Under the pieces are notes generated by a model. It was not told where the DNA came from. It worked only from the letters and a program-made list of their open reading frames with translations, and made no database searches. 33,866 bases of DNA from an uncultured bacterium. GTDB taxonomy: Bacteria; Acidobacteriota; Thermoanaerobaculia; Multivoradales; J023. Shown here piece by piece: positions 9,702-18,591 of this stretch (its first letter is position 1; the number at the start of each line of letters is the position of its first letter). The translations under genes were made by a program, and so were the position numbers. The stretch spans positions 1 to 33,866 of the forward strand of contig CALFAM010000344.1 in NCBI GenBank assembly GCA_937948815.1. Direction: 5' to 3'.

Positions 9702-11546
9702 ATGATGATCGTGGCCAAGATCAGTTGGACGATGAGATGGCTCGCAATCCTCTTGGCGGGGATGCTCGGCGCGGGAGCACTCGAAGCCGTGGCACTCGAG
9801 CCGTTGGATATCGAGATCGAAGGTGAGCTCGGCACCTTCGAAGCCGAGTGGAAGCTCGAGGGAGATGGCGCTCTCCGTACCTTGCGGATCGCGTTAGTCG
9901 CGCCGGAAGCAGCACCGCCGCCGCGCATCCAGGTCACGTGGCGCGTGCCGTCGATCGACGTCGCGGGCTACTGGCACCCCGCCATCGCGATCGACAAGGC
10001 CAACTACTACCGCAACCGCGTGGAGTCGCGCGCTGCCCGAAATGCGCCCGTGGTGGCCTTGTTGAGTGCCGCAGACCGCAACCGTATGACAGTGGCCGTA
10101 TCGGATGCTCTGCGCAAGGTTTCCGTCGGTTCGTACGTCAAGGAAGAAGATGCGCATTTTCATTTCTATGTCGAGCTATTCGCGGAGCCCGAGCCAGCTC
10201 TCGAACGCTATGAAGTGTCGGTGCGCATCGATGGGCGGGACATTCGCTACGAACAGGCCCTCGCCGACGTTGCGGCGTGGTGGGCACGGCAGGACGGATA
10301 CCTGCCGGCTCCGGTGCCGGCCGCGGCCCGAGAACCGATGGTTTCGACCTGGTACAGCTTCCATCAGAACCTCGATCGTGACGAGCTCATGGCGGAGCTC
10401 CGGCTGGCCAAGCCGCTGGGCTACGAGGCCGTGATCGTGGACGACGGCTGGCAGACTCTCGACGGCAACCGGGGCTATGCGTACACCGGAGACTGGAAAC
10501 CAGAGCGGCTCACCGACATGCGGGCCCTGGTCGACGAAGTCCATGCCCTCGGCATGAAGTTTCTGCTGTGGTACTCGCTACCGTTCGTCGGCGAAAAAGC
10601 CGAGAGCTTTGCCCGCTTCGAGGGCAAATACCTTCGTTACTGGGAAAGTCAGGGGACCTATGTGCTCGACCCCCGGTATCCCGAGGTACGCGAAGCCTTG
10701 ATCGAGACGTATGAGAAGGCTCTGGTGGACTGGGATCTCGACGGCTTCAAGCTCGACTTCATCGACCGCTTCATGCCCACCGAGGACACCGAGCTGACCG
10801 CAGCGGACGGCCGAGACTATGCGTCGGTCGATGAGGCCGTCGATCGTCTGATGACCGACATCATGGCGCGCCTACGTCGACTCCGTCCCGCTGTCATGAT
10901 CGAGTTTCGGCAGCGCTACATCGGTCCGCTGATGCGCAAGTACGGCAACATGTTCCGCGCGGTCGACTGTCCGAACAACGCGGTCGCCAACCGCGTCGAG
11001 ACGACCGACTTGCGGCTCCTCTCGGGCACGACCGCGGTGCATTCGGACATGCTCATGTGGCATCCGGACGAGCCCGTTGAACAGGCAGCACAGCAGATGC
11101 TCAATGTGCTCTTCAGCGTGCCGCAACTCTCCGTCAAGCTCGCCCAGGTTCCTGAAGATCACCGCGCTATGGTGGCCTTCTGGACGGGCTACTGGCGGGC
11201 CAATCGTGAGGTTTTGCTCGACGGCACCTTCCGGGCGACCCGGCCGGCCGCGCTCTATCCCATCCTGCGGGCCGAAGCGGCGGACAAGACAATCGTCGGT
11301 CTCTACGAGCCCATGGTGATCGATATCGATCGCGACACGGCCTTCGATGTGGTGAACGCAACGCCGTCGGACGCCATCGTGCTCCGGATCGCTGCGGACC
11401 TTGGCCATCGGATCGTGCGGGTGCGCGATACAGCTGGCAAGCTGGTGACGGAGGAGAAGGTCGATCTGCGTGCAGGCTTGCGAGAAGTCGCGGTGCCGCC
11501 ATCCGGGTTGGTCGAGGTGTCGTCGGCTACGGCCGCCAGGCGTTGA
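9702..11546 (+). CDS. Secreted alpha-galactosidase-like glycoside hydrolase (GH36/GH-D clan)
   Basis: 614 aa; N-terminal hydrophobic signal-like segment; VIVDDGWQTLDGNRGYAYTGDWKPERLTDMRALVDEVHALGMKFLLWYSLPFVG, WDLDGFKLDFIDRF (candidate nucleophile Asp). Confidence 0.85.
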   Translation: MMIVAKISWTMRWLAILLAGMLGAGALEAVALEPLDIEIEGELGTFEAEWKLEGDGALRTLRIALVAPEAAPPPRIQVTWRVPSIDVAGYWHPAIAIDKANYYRNRVESRAARNAPVVALLSAADRNRMTVAVSDALRKVSVGSYVKEEDAHFHFYVELFAEPEPALERYEVSVRIDGRDIRYEQALADVAAWWARQDGYLPAPVPAAAREPMVSTWYSFHQNLDRDELMAELRLAKPLGYEAVIVDDGWQTLDGNRGYAYTGDWKPERLTDMRALVDEVHALGMKFLLWYSLPFVGEKAESFARFEGKYLRYWESQGTYVLDPRYPEVREALIETYEKALVDWDLDGFKLDFIDRFMPTEDTELTAADGRDYASVDEAVDRLMTDIMARLRRLRPAVMIEFRQRYIGPLMRKYGNMFRAVDCPNNAVANRVETTDLRLLSGTTAVHSDMLMWHPDEPVEQAAQQMLNVLFSVPQLSVKLAQVPEDHRAMVAFWTGYWRANREVLLDGTFRATRPAALYPILRAEAADKTIVGLYEPMVIDIDRDTAFDVVNATPSDAIVLRIAADLGHRIVRVRDTAGKLVTEEKVDLRAGLREVAVPPSGLVEVSSATAARR

Positions 11547-11703
11547 GCAGGCGTGATGTGAACGGTGCCGTGCGGCGCCGGGAGGCCTGGCTTTCCCAAG
11601 CGCCCAGTTCGTGACAATTGAAGGTGACCATCGTGGTACTTTTCGCAAAAGCAGTACTGAGTAGCACGATCGGGGCGCGTGTCTCGTCCCGAGGGAGCCG
11701 AAC

Positions 11704-12381
11704 ATGAAACGACGTTCATTGTGGTATGCCGTCCTGGGCTTGGCTGCGGTCATGCTGTGGGGCTTGACGTTGATCCCGGCGGTCGGCGCGCAAGAAGCGC
11801 GTGCCGTCAGCGAAGCGCCCGACGAATTCGAGGAGATCGAGCGTCGGCCGGGCGAGGGCGAGCGCTGCATCGTCTGCCGCACGCGAGCGAATGGGGATGA
11901 GGTGGTCGAGATTCGATACAAAGGCCGCACATTCCATGTCAAGTCCATGATGTTCGAGGAGTTCGCGCAATCGCCGGATGTGTTCTTTCGCGACTTGCAA
12001 GCGCGCGGTGCCCTCTTCGACGAGCGCGCCATGGAAAAGCAGCGCTATTCCACGCTGTGGCTTTGGTTCGGTGTCTACGTGCTGCTCGGTCTGGTGTGTG
12101 CAGCGGTGTGCGGCGCGCTGGCGGTCGGCAGAGGGTTAGCTCCCATTCCATGGTTCTTCGCCGGTTTGGCCGGCAACGTCGCCGCCCTCTTCGTGCTTTT
12201 CGTGACCGGCAAACGCTCTCCAGATGCGCCGACATCTTCGAGGCTGACCAAGATTCCGACTACCCATGCGCCGGTTGCCTGCGGTCAGTGTTCCGCAGCC
12301 AACCATCCTTCCGCCACGGCTTGTTCGGGCTGTGGAGAGACGCTTCGTCCCGCCTATGAGGCTGAAGCTGTCCGCGCCTGA
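11704..12381 (+). CDS. Hypothetical membrane protein with N-terminal CxxC/YHS-like segment and C-terminal zinc ribbon
   Basis: 225 aa; signal/TM start, CIVCRTRANGDEVVEIRYKGRTFHVKSMMFEEF, TM segments, C-terminal CGQCSAANHPSATACSGCGETL. Confidence 0.7.
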   Translation: MKRRSLWYAVLGLAAVMLWGLTLIPAVGAQEARAVSEAPDEFEEIERRPGEGERCIVCRTRANGDEVVEIRYKGRTFHVKSMMFEEFAQSPDVFFRDLQARGALFDERAMEKQRYSTLWLWFGVYVLLGLVCAAVCGALAVGRGLAPIPWFFAGLAGNVAALFVLFVTGKRSPDAPTSSRLTKIPTTHAPVACGQCSAANHPSATACSGCGETLRPAYEAEAVRA

Positions 12382-12425
12382 TTCGTCCCGTTCGAAGTGA
12401 CCGCCCTCAAGCTGGAGAGAAGTTC

Positions 12426-14753
12426 GTGCCGAAGATTCGCGAGGCGTTCGCCAAAGTCCTAGCCAGCGGCAGCCCTGCCGATCACCGTCGACCGGAGATC
12501 GGTAAGAACAACGAGTCCAACGTCAAAGGGCTCTACATCATCGGAGACCTGGCCGGTGCGCCGGTCATCAAGCTCGCCATGGCGCAAGGCGTGGAAGTCG
12601 TCGAGCACATTGTCGGCCTTCCAGACATGGCCAAGCGCTCGGACGATCCCGAGATGCTCGATGTTCTGATCGTCGGTGCGGGCGCCGCTGGGCTCAACGC
12701 CGCGCTTGCCGCGCAGGACAAGGGGCTGCGGCATGTCGTGCTCGAGAAAGAGGCGATCGCCAATACGATCGAAAACTTCCCCGAGGGCAAATGGGTCTAC
12801 TCGGAGCCGGACAGTCTGCCCGCCAAGGGCAAGCTGTGGCTCGATGGTGCCCGCAAGGAAGATCTGGTTGCGCGATGGCGCCAGATCGTGGCGGACAACG
12901 AGCTCGATGTGCGGGTGGAAGAACCGCTCCAAAGCCTCGAACGCCAGGCCGATGGAACCTTCACCGCCACCAGCTCCAAGGGTGCGTACCGCACGCGCAA
13001 GGTGATCTTGGCCACCGGGCAGCGTGGTAACCCCCGCAAGCTCGGGGTAGACGGCGAGACGCTCGAGCAGGTCTATCACCGGCTCTACTCGCCGAAGAAG
13101 TACAAGAACGAATCGATTGTCGTGGTCGGTGGCGGCAACAGCGCAGTCGAAGCAGCGCTGACGCTGTCGGAGCAGAACAAGGTATTGCTCGCCTACCGCG
13201 GCGGTGAGTTTGCTCGGGTCTTCAAGGACAACCGGGCACAGCTCGACCAGGCTGTCCGCGACGGCCGTATCGAGGTGTCATTCAACACGAACATTGCTCG
13301 TTTCGAGCCGGGGACGGCACATCTGCTGATCGATCGCGGTGGGCACCAGGAAGAGCGTGCTCACCCCATGGATCACGCTTTCGTCTTGATCGGTGCAGAG
13401 CTGCCGGTGGCCTTCCTACGCAAGCTCGGAATCGAGATGGAGAACGACTGGCGCGGTGGCCCTCTGTGGTCGATCGTGTTGACCGCGGCCACTTTCGGCG
13501 GCATGTGGTTGTTCGGGGCCGGCAAGGGCGGCACCGCACCGTGGGGCGCGCCACCCTGGGAGGGGCTGACAGCGTCCTTGGGAAGCGCCGCGATCTGGGT
13601 AGGTGGGCTGATCACACTGCTCGCTGGCGGTGGCCTGATCGTGCGCGGGCTCAAGGCACGGGATCGATGGTCGTGGCTCGGCCTCTCCTTCTTCGTTTGG
13701 TATTCGATCTATGGCATCAAGGTCGGTGCGGGAGAGGAGTTCTGGCCATACAAAGGCTGGGGCTACACCACCCTCTCGCTCGCCGGGCGATCATGGGCCT
13801 TCTGGTACACCGTTGCCTATACCGCCCTGATGACGATTTTCGGTGTCGAGGCGCTCAAGCGCTGGGGGCTCGATCGTCGTGATCGTTTCCAGATTCTGCG
13901 CTACACGAGCCTGCTGTCGTTTCAATGGCTGTTCTTCTTCATCATCCCCGAGTTCCTCTTCCAGTGGGCTGTGAAGTACCAGTGGGTAGGCGAGACCCTG
14001 GCAACCAATCCCCAATTCGCTGATCAGGCCTGGCGTTCGTACGGCTTGATCTATGCGTGGCCGCTGTTCTTCTACACCTGGCTCTATGACCCGCACCAGA
14101 TCTGGGTCGTGTGGGGCGTCTTGCTCACCTTTGGGCTGATTCCTGTGCTCGTTCTGTTCCACGGCAAGCGCTATTGCTCGTGGATCTGTGGCTGTGGAGG
14201 TTTGGCAGAGACCTTTGGCGACCGCTGGCGTCACCTGGCACCGAAAGGCAAGCTGTCCATCAAGCTCGAGCAGATGGGAATGGTCGTCTTGATCCTGGCC
14301 GGAGCGATCACCGTCATCCTTCTCGGCCGCGATACCTGGGGTCTGATGAAGACCGCGGACTGGGGCATCTACGGCTACCGCATCATCGTCGACGTCTGGC
14401 TGGTCGGAATCCTGCCGGTGACGGTCTACCCATTCATGGGTGGCAAGGTGTGGTGTCGGTTCTGGTGCCCGTTGGCCAAGATGATGCAGGTCCAGTCCAA
14501 GATCTTCTCCAAGCTCGGCTGGTCCCGCTTCCACATCGTGGCCAATGACAAGTGCATCGGCTGCAACGAGTGCTCACGCAACTGCCAGGTCGGCATCGAC
14601 GTCATGCAATACGCCTTGAAGCAAGAAGTGCTCGACAACGAGACCTCCTCCTGCATCGGCTGCGGCGTCTGCGTCACCGTCTGCCCCATGGATACCCTCT
14701 CCTTCGACAACAAGCCCGAAAAGAAGAAGAACCTTCTTCCGATCGTTCAGTAG
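12426..14753 (+). CDS. Fusion: TrxR-like FAD/NAD(P) oxidoreductase plus multi-TM NapH/NosR/CcoG-like polyferredoxin with two C-terminal 4Fe-4S sites
   Basis: 775 aa from GTG; DVLIVGAGAAGLNAAL, SIVVVGGGNSAVEAAL, multiple TM segments, CSWICGCGGLAE, WCRFWCPLAKMM, CIGCNECSRNCQVGID, CIGCGVCVTVCPMD. Confidence 0.9.
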   Translation: MPKIREAFAKVLASGSPADHRRPEIGKNNESNVKGLYIIGDLAGAPVIKLAMAQGVEVVEHIVGLPDMAKRSDDPEMLDVLIVGAGAAGLNAALAAQDKGLRHVVLEKEAIANTIENFPEGKWVYSEPDSLPAKGKLWLDGARKEDLVARWRQIVADNELDVRVEEPLQSLERQADGTFTATSSKGAYRTRKVILATGQRGNPRKLGVDGETLEQVYHRLYSPKKYKNESIVVVGGGNSAVEAALTLSEQNKVLLAYRGGEFARVFKDNRAQLDQAVRDGRIEVSFNTNIARFEPGTAHLLIDRGGHQEERAHPMDHAFVLIGAELPVAFLRKLGIEMENDWRGGPLWSIVLTAATFGGMWLFGAGKGGTAPWGAPPWEGLTASLGSAAIWVGGLITLLAGGGLIVRGLKARDRWSWLGLSFFVWYSIYGIKVGAGEEFWPYKGWGYTTLSLAGRSWAFWYTVAYTALMTIFGVEALKRWGLDRRDRFQILRYTSLLSFQWLFFFIIPEFLFQWAVKYQWVGETLATNPQFADQAWRSYGLIYAWPLFFYTWLYDPHQIWVVWGVLLTFGLIPVLVLFHGKRYCSWICGCGGLAETFGDRWRHLAPKGKLSIKLEQMGMVVLILAGAITVILLGRDTWGLMKTADWGIYGYRIIVDVWLVGILPVTVYPFMGGKVWCRFWCPLAKMMQVQSKIFSKLGWSRFHIVANDKCIGCNECSRNCQVGIDVMQYALKQEVLDNETSSCIGCGVCVTVCPMDTLSFDNKPEKKKNLLPIVQ

Positions 14754-14763
14754 CGTCTCGACG

Positions 14764-14784
14764 CGGGGCGGGCGCTCCGTCCCG
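14764..14784 (+). terminator. GC-rich stem-loop after the oxidoreductase gene (terminator-like, no U-tract)
   Basis: CGGGGCGG-GCGCT-CCGTCCCG: 8-bp stem including one G.U wobble, 5-nt loop, starting 11 bp after the stop codon. Confidence 0.4.
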
Positions 14785-15079
14785 GGCGCCAGCTCACCGC
14801 ACCACTCTGAACGGCCACGACGCGTTCCAGCGCGCGTGCGTCCGCCTTTCCCTGGTTGGACCGCGCGGCTTAGCCCGACCCCGCGAACGCGGAGCTCGAA
14901 CATTCTGTGATGCACATGTCAGATTGAACGGGGTCGTCGCATAGACCTTCTCGAAGCCTGCTGGCAATCGTGCCTCCACGGAGGGTGGAGCAGGATGCGT
15001 GTGATGCGCGCTGGCAGGAAATCGTGTGTTTGTCGTCGTTCACGCTCGAACGCTGATGACTGAACGAGGAGAAGATCCG

Positions 15080-16642
15080 ATGACCCGATTCCATTTCCTT
15101 CCCGTCGCCTTGCTTTGTTTGCTGACATTTCTGCTCGTCCCGGCGGCAGAAGCCGCGCCGACGTTTCCGACCAACTGTGGGATCTATCCCAACGACTGCG
15201 CGGGTGTCGCGCTCGCTTCGCGTTACGCCACGCGTGGGCTGAGCGACAATCCACGCCTTTTCAATGCGGCGATTCATCCGCCCGAGGTGCAGATGTTCCG
15301 GGTGACCATGGACCTGAACGCCTATCCGAATGCCGTGTGCAATGACGGCTCTCCGGCGGTGTTCTACTTCGCGCCGGCGCCGATCAACTCGATGAACGCG
15401 GACAAGTGGGTGGTTCAGCTCGAGGGCGGCGGCGGCTGTCTCGATGCGGTCGACGAAGCCGGCCTTCATCAAGATTGCATGGACCGGTGGACCGGCCGCG
15501 GCCCGGACTTGCTCGACTTTCCGCGCAAGATGTCGACCGATCTCGATCGCAACGGTGTCACCGACCTGGCCTTTCTGCCCTTCGAAGGGCGAATCCCCGG
15601 CCTGTTGGGCGTCAATACGGTGGTGACGGATCCGACCCAGAATGGCGGCGGCGATGCCTGGAATCGCATCTTCATCAACTACTGCTCGTCCGACCTTTGG
15701 CAAGGGCAAAGTGGCTCCGTCATGCTGGATGGCGGTGAGTGGACCAGCCCGGCGGGGTTCGCGGTTCCGTACGAGCCTCTCGATTCCGCCTTCTTCAACG
15801 GCCATCTCGTGCTCGACAGCGTGCTCGATGCGGTTTCTGCAGGCGTCTGGAGCGACGATCAGGAGCACCGAATCCGTCTCGACGCGGCACCAGAGAAGCT
15901 CTTGTTGGTCGGTGAGTCGGCCGGTGGTGGCGGCGTGAATGCCAACCTCGACTTCGTGGCTGGCAAAGCCGGATGGGGCGCCGATCTGGCCGGGAACGAT
16001 CGCGGCATCACCCTGGGTGTTTCGGGCGCTACGACCCGGCCGCCGCTCGCCTACGATGATTCGACGATCGCCTGGTACACCGGGCCGGTGACCGTCCAGG
16101 AGTGGGACTTCGGCCTCGTGCCACCGGCGCTGGTCGACGTCGACCTCGATGGCAACGGCGTGATCGATACCGATGCGCAGGAATCGGGCGCGCCGCTGCG
16201 ACGCCCGCTCTATGAAAATGTGATCAATGCTTTCGTCGACCAGTCATGCCTGGCGGCCAACACCGATCCGCTGGCGGCCGATCCGGGTCAGCGCCACTGG
16301 CTGTGCTACCGCAGCGCGCCGCTCTATGAAGATGGGCACATCACCACGCCGATTCTGGTGAAGCAGGATCTCGGAGACCCCCTCGTGAGTGCTGGCATCC
16401 CCGCATTCCCGGACGGCATCCGCACCACGATGGGGAGCCTGCCGGGGAACTTCGCCTACTTTGGCCCGCACTGCAACCATCACGAAACCCTTTCGCATGG
16501 TCAGCGATTCAAGCGTGATCGCGTGATCGACGCGGCGGGACGCGTGGTTTCGTACCACACGGCAATCGCAGAGTTCGTGGCGGGTGCCTATGTGTCGATT
16601 TATTTCGAGCCGGGCGTGACCACCCGGAACTGCGCCCCGTAG
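15080..16642 (+). CDS. Secreted pectinacetylesterase/Notum-family-like serine hydrolase
   Basis: Signal peptide MTRFHFLPVALLCLLTFLLVPAAEA; WVVQLEGGGGCLD, NYCSSDLWQGQ, nucleophile motif LLVGESAGGGGVNANLD, C-terminal GPHCNHHETLSHG. ATG at 15080 within ORF 15026..16642. Confidence 0.85.
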   Translation: MTRFHFLPVALLCLLTFLLVPAAEAAPTFPTNCGIYPNDCAGVALASRYATRGLSDNPRLFNAAIHPPEVQMFRVTMDLNAYPNAVCNDGSPAVFYFAPAPINSMNADKWVVQLEGGGGCLDAVDEAGLHQDCMDRWTGRGPDLLDFPRKMSTDLDRNGVTDLAFLPFEGRIPGLLGVNTVVTDPTQNGGGDAWNRIFINYCSSDLWQGQSGSVMLDGGEWTSPAGFAVPYEPLDSAFFNGHLVLDSVLDAVSAGVWSDDQEHRIRLDAAPEKLLLVGESAGGGGVNANLDFVAGKAGWGADLAGNDRGITLGVSGATTRPPLAYDDSTIAWYTGPVTVQEWDFGLVPPALVDVDLDGNGVIDTDAQESGAPLRRPLYENVINAFVDQSCLAANTDPLAADPGQRHWLCYRSAPLYEDGHITTPILVKQDLGDPLVSAGIPAFPDGIRTTMGSLPGNFAYFGPHCNHHETLSHGQRFKRDRVIDAAGRVVSYHTAIAEFVAGAYVSIYFEPGVTTRNCAP

Positions 16643-16651
16643 CCCAGTCGC

Positions 16652-17788
16652 TCAGCGGTCGACGAGGAACGCGTCGATTGCTCGCGCGATCCGGACGCCG
16701 GCCCGGCCATCCCACAGGTCGGGTCGGCGTCCTGCCTTGTACTGGCCGGCGAGAATGGCATCGACATGCAGGAGCAGCGCGTCCTCGATGCCGTCGCCGC
16801 CCACCGGACCGATCAAGGCGTTGGTGCCTTCGTCGATGGTGATCGGTCGTTCGGTGTTGGCGCGCAGGGTGAGGCAAGGGACGCCGAGCACGGTGGTCTC
16901 TTCCTGAATGCCGCCGGAATCCGTGATCACGACGCCGGCAGTTGCTTGGAGCGAAAGGAATTCTCGGTAGCCGAAGGGCTCGGAGACGTGAACGCCGGAG
17001 GCTTCGGCTAGCTTCGACCACATGCCGTGACGTTCCAACCGCTGCCGGGTTCGGGGATGCGTCGGCAGGATGACCGGCAACTTGCCAGCGACCGCCGTGA
17101 CCAGGTCGACCAACGCGGCCAGGGCCTTTCCGTCGTCGACGTTGGCGGGCCGGTGAACGGTCCAGAGCGCGTAGCTTCCGGCATCGAATCCCATCTTGCG
17201 TGCCTGCTCGCAGGCTCGCGCTTCGGCAAGCTGGCGCTCGAGGGCGTCGATCATCACGTTGCCAACCAGCGCGATGGTGTGCGCGGGGCGTCCTTCCTGG
17301 CGTAGGTTGACCACGCCGCTCGGCTCGCTGACCAGCAGCAACTCGCAAATCGCGTCGGTGAGGACGCGATTGATTTCTTCGGGCATTGTGCGGTCGAAGC
17401 TGCGCAGACCCGCTTCGACGTGAATCGCAGGAATCCCCAGCTTCACCGAGGCCAGTGCACAAGCGACGGTCGAGTTGACGTCCCCCACCACGACGGTGGC
17501 AGCCGGACGCGGCTCGGCCTCGAGGAGCCAGGCTTCGAACCGTTCGAGCACGCGCGCCGTCTGGGCGCCGTGGCTGCCCGAGCCGACATCGAGATGGACG
17601 TCCGGAGTGGGCAGGCCGAGTTGGTCGAAGAAGCTGCCGCTCATCGCCTGGTCGTAGTGCTGGCCGGTGTGGATCAGCACGGGGCGTAGCGACGATGCGA
17701 TTTCGGCGAGGCCGGCGAGCACGGATGCCATCTTCGGAAAGTTCGGGCGCGCGCCGACCACGCAGGCGACAGTTTGCTGTTCGGGCAT
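16652..17788 (-). CDS. wecB: UDP-N-acetylglucosamine 2-epimerase (non-hydrolysing)
   Basis: MPEQQTVACVVGARPNFPKMASVLAGL, HTGQHYDQAMS, VVVGDVNSTVACAL, IHVEAGLRSFDRTMPEEINR, ITDSGGIQEETTVLGVPCLTLR. Start set to ATG at 17788. Confidence 0.95.
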   Translation of the reverse strand: MPEQQTVACVVGARPNFPKMASVLAGLAEIASSLRPVLIHTGQHYDQAMSGSFFDQLGLPTPDVHLDVGSGSHGAQTARVLERFEAWLLEAEPRPAATVVVGDVNSTVACALASVKLGIPAIHVEAGLRSFDRTMPEEINRVLTDAICELLLVSEPSGVVNLRQEGRPAHTIALVGNVMIDALERQLAEARACEQARKMGFDAGSYALWTVHRPANVDDGKALAALVDLVTAVAGKLPVILPTHPRTRQRLERHGMWSKLAEASGVHVSEPFGYREFLSLQATAGVVITDSGGIQEETTVLGVPCLTLRANTERPITIDEGTNALIGPVGGDGIEDALLLHVDAILAGQYKAGRRPDLWDGRAGVRIARAIDAFLVDR

Positions 17789-17853
17789 GTGCTGGATGCT
17801 ACCGCGTCGGTGTCGGCACCGCTTGCGCGCTTCTCGGGACACGTTTGCCCGTG

Positions 17854-18591
17854 CTAGATGGAGGGATGCCCGTCGTGGGGGCGGATGACGGCGATGTCGT
17901 GGGTGGCGAAGAGCGTCAGACGGTCGAGCAGGCCGGCGACGGCGCGTAGACGTGGCACCAGGAGGCGCGCGAGGGGCGGTGCGAGGGTGGTGCGACGGAC
18001 CATGATCTCGCAACGGGGAAACAACCCGTGAAGCTCCCGCCGACGCACACCGCGAACCTGACGGTTTCGTGGGTTGTCGACCCGAAAGTCGTACCAGAGA
18101 ATCGCGCCGTCAGCGCGAACCACACGCATCATCTCAGCGGCGATTGCCGTGCGCAGCGCGGGATCGAGAATCGATGTCATCACGGTCGACTGCAAGACCA
18201 GGTCGAAGCAACCGTCCGTCCAGGGAAGCCGCGAGGCGTCGGCGGTGATTGCCGCCGCATCCGGGGTAGACGCTCGTGCCTGGCGTAGGCGGCCGAGGTC
18301 GAGATCGATCCCCGTGAGGTCGTTCGGCCGGATCCCGAGTTGGGCGAAGTGCGCAAGCCAGCGTCCGCTGCCGCAGCCGACTTCGAGCAGCCGTTTGCCT
18401 GCCAGCGGCGCGAGCCCAGCGACCTCCAGGACCTGGTCGAGTGCGTGATTTTGGCTGTCGTGCAGGAACCGGTGGGCCGGGTTCGCCAGGCTGTAGCGGT
18501 CCGCGGGGACGTCCTGCTGACGTCGAGCGTATTCGGCCCGAACGCGTGCAAGCTCGCGCTGACGAACGGACTCGAGGCTCTCGCGCGTCAT
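17854..18591 (-). CDS. Class I SAM-dependent methyltransferase
   Basis: 245 aa; RLLEVGCGSGRWLAHFAQLG, GIDLDLGRLRQAR, ADASRLPWTDGCFDLVLQSTVM. Confidence 0.9.
   Translation of the reverse strand: MTRESLESVRQRELARVRAEYARRQQDVPADRYSLANPAHRFLHDSQNHALDQVLEVAGLAPLAGKRLLEVGCGSGRWLAHFAQLGIRPNDLTGIDLDLGRLRQARASTPDAAAITADASRLPWTDGCFDLVLQSTVMTSILDPALRTAIAAEMMRVVRADGAILWYDFRVDNPRNRQVRGVRRRELHGLFPRCEIMVRRTTLAPPLARLLVPRLRAVAGLLDRLTLFATHDIAVIRPHDGHPSI

Noticed and set aside
10872-12032. 386-aa minus-strand ORF antisense to the glycosidase and 11704 gene
   Set aside because: No domain-like features, overlaps two better supported plus-strand genes.
14906-14924. TGTGATGCACATGTCA as a CRP-like site
   Set aside because: Only one half-site matches TGTGA; the second half does not match TCACA.
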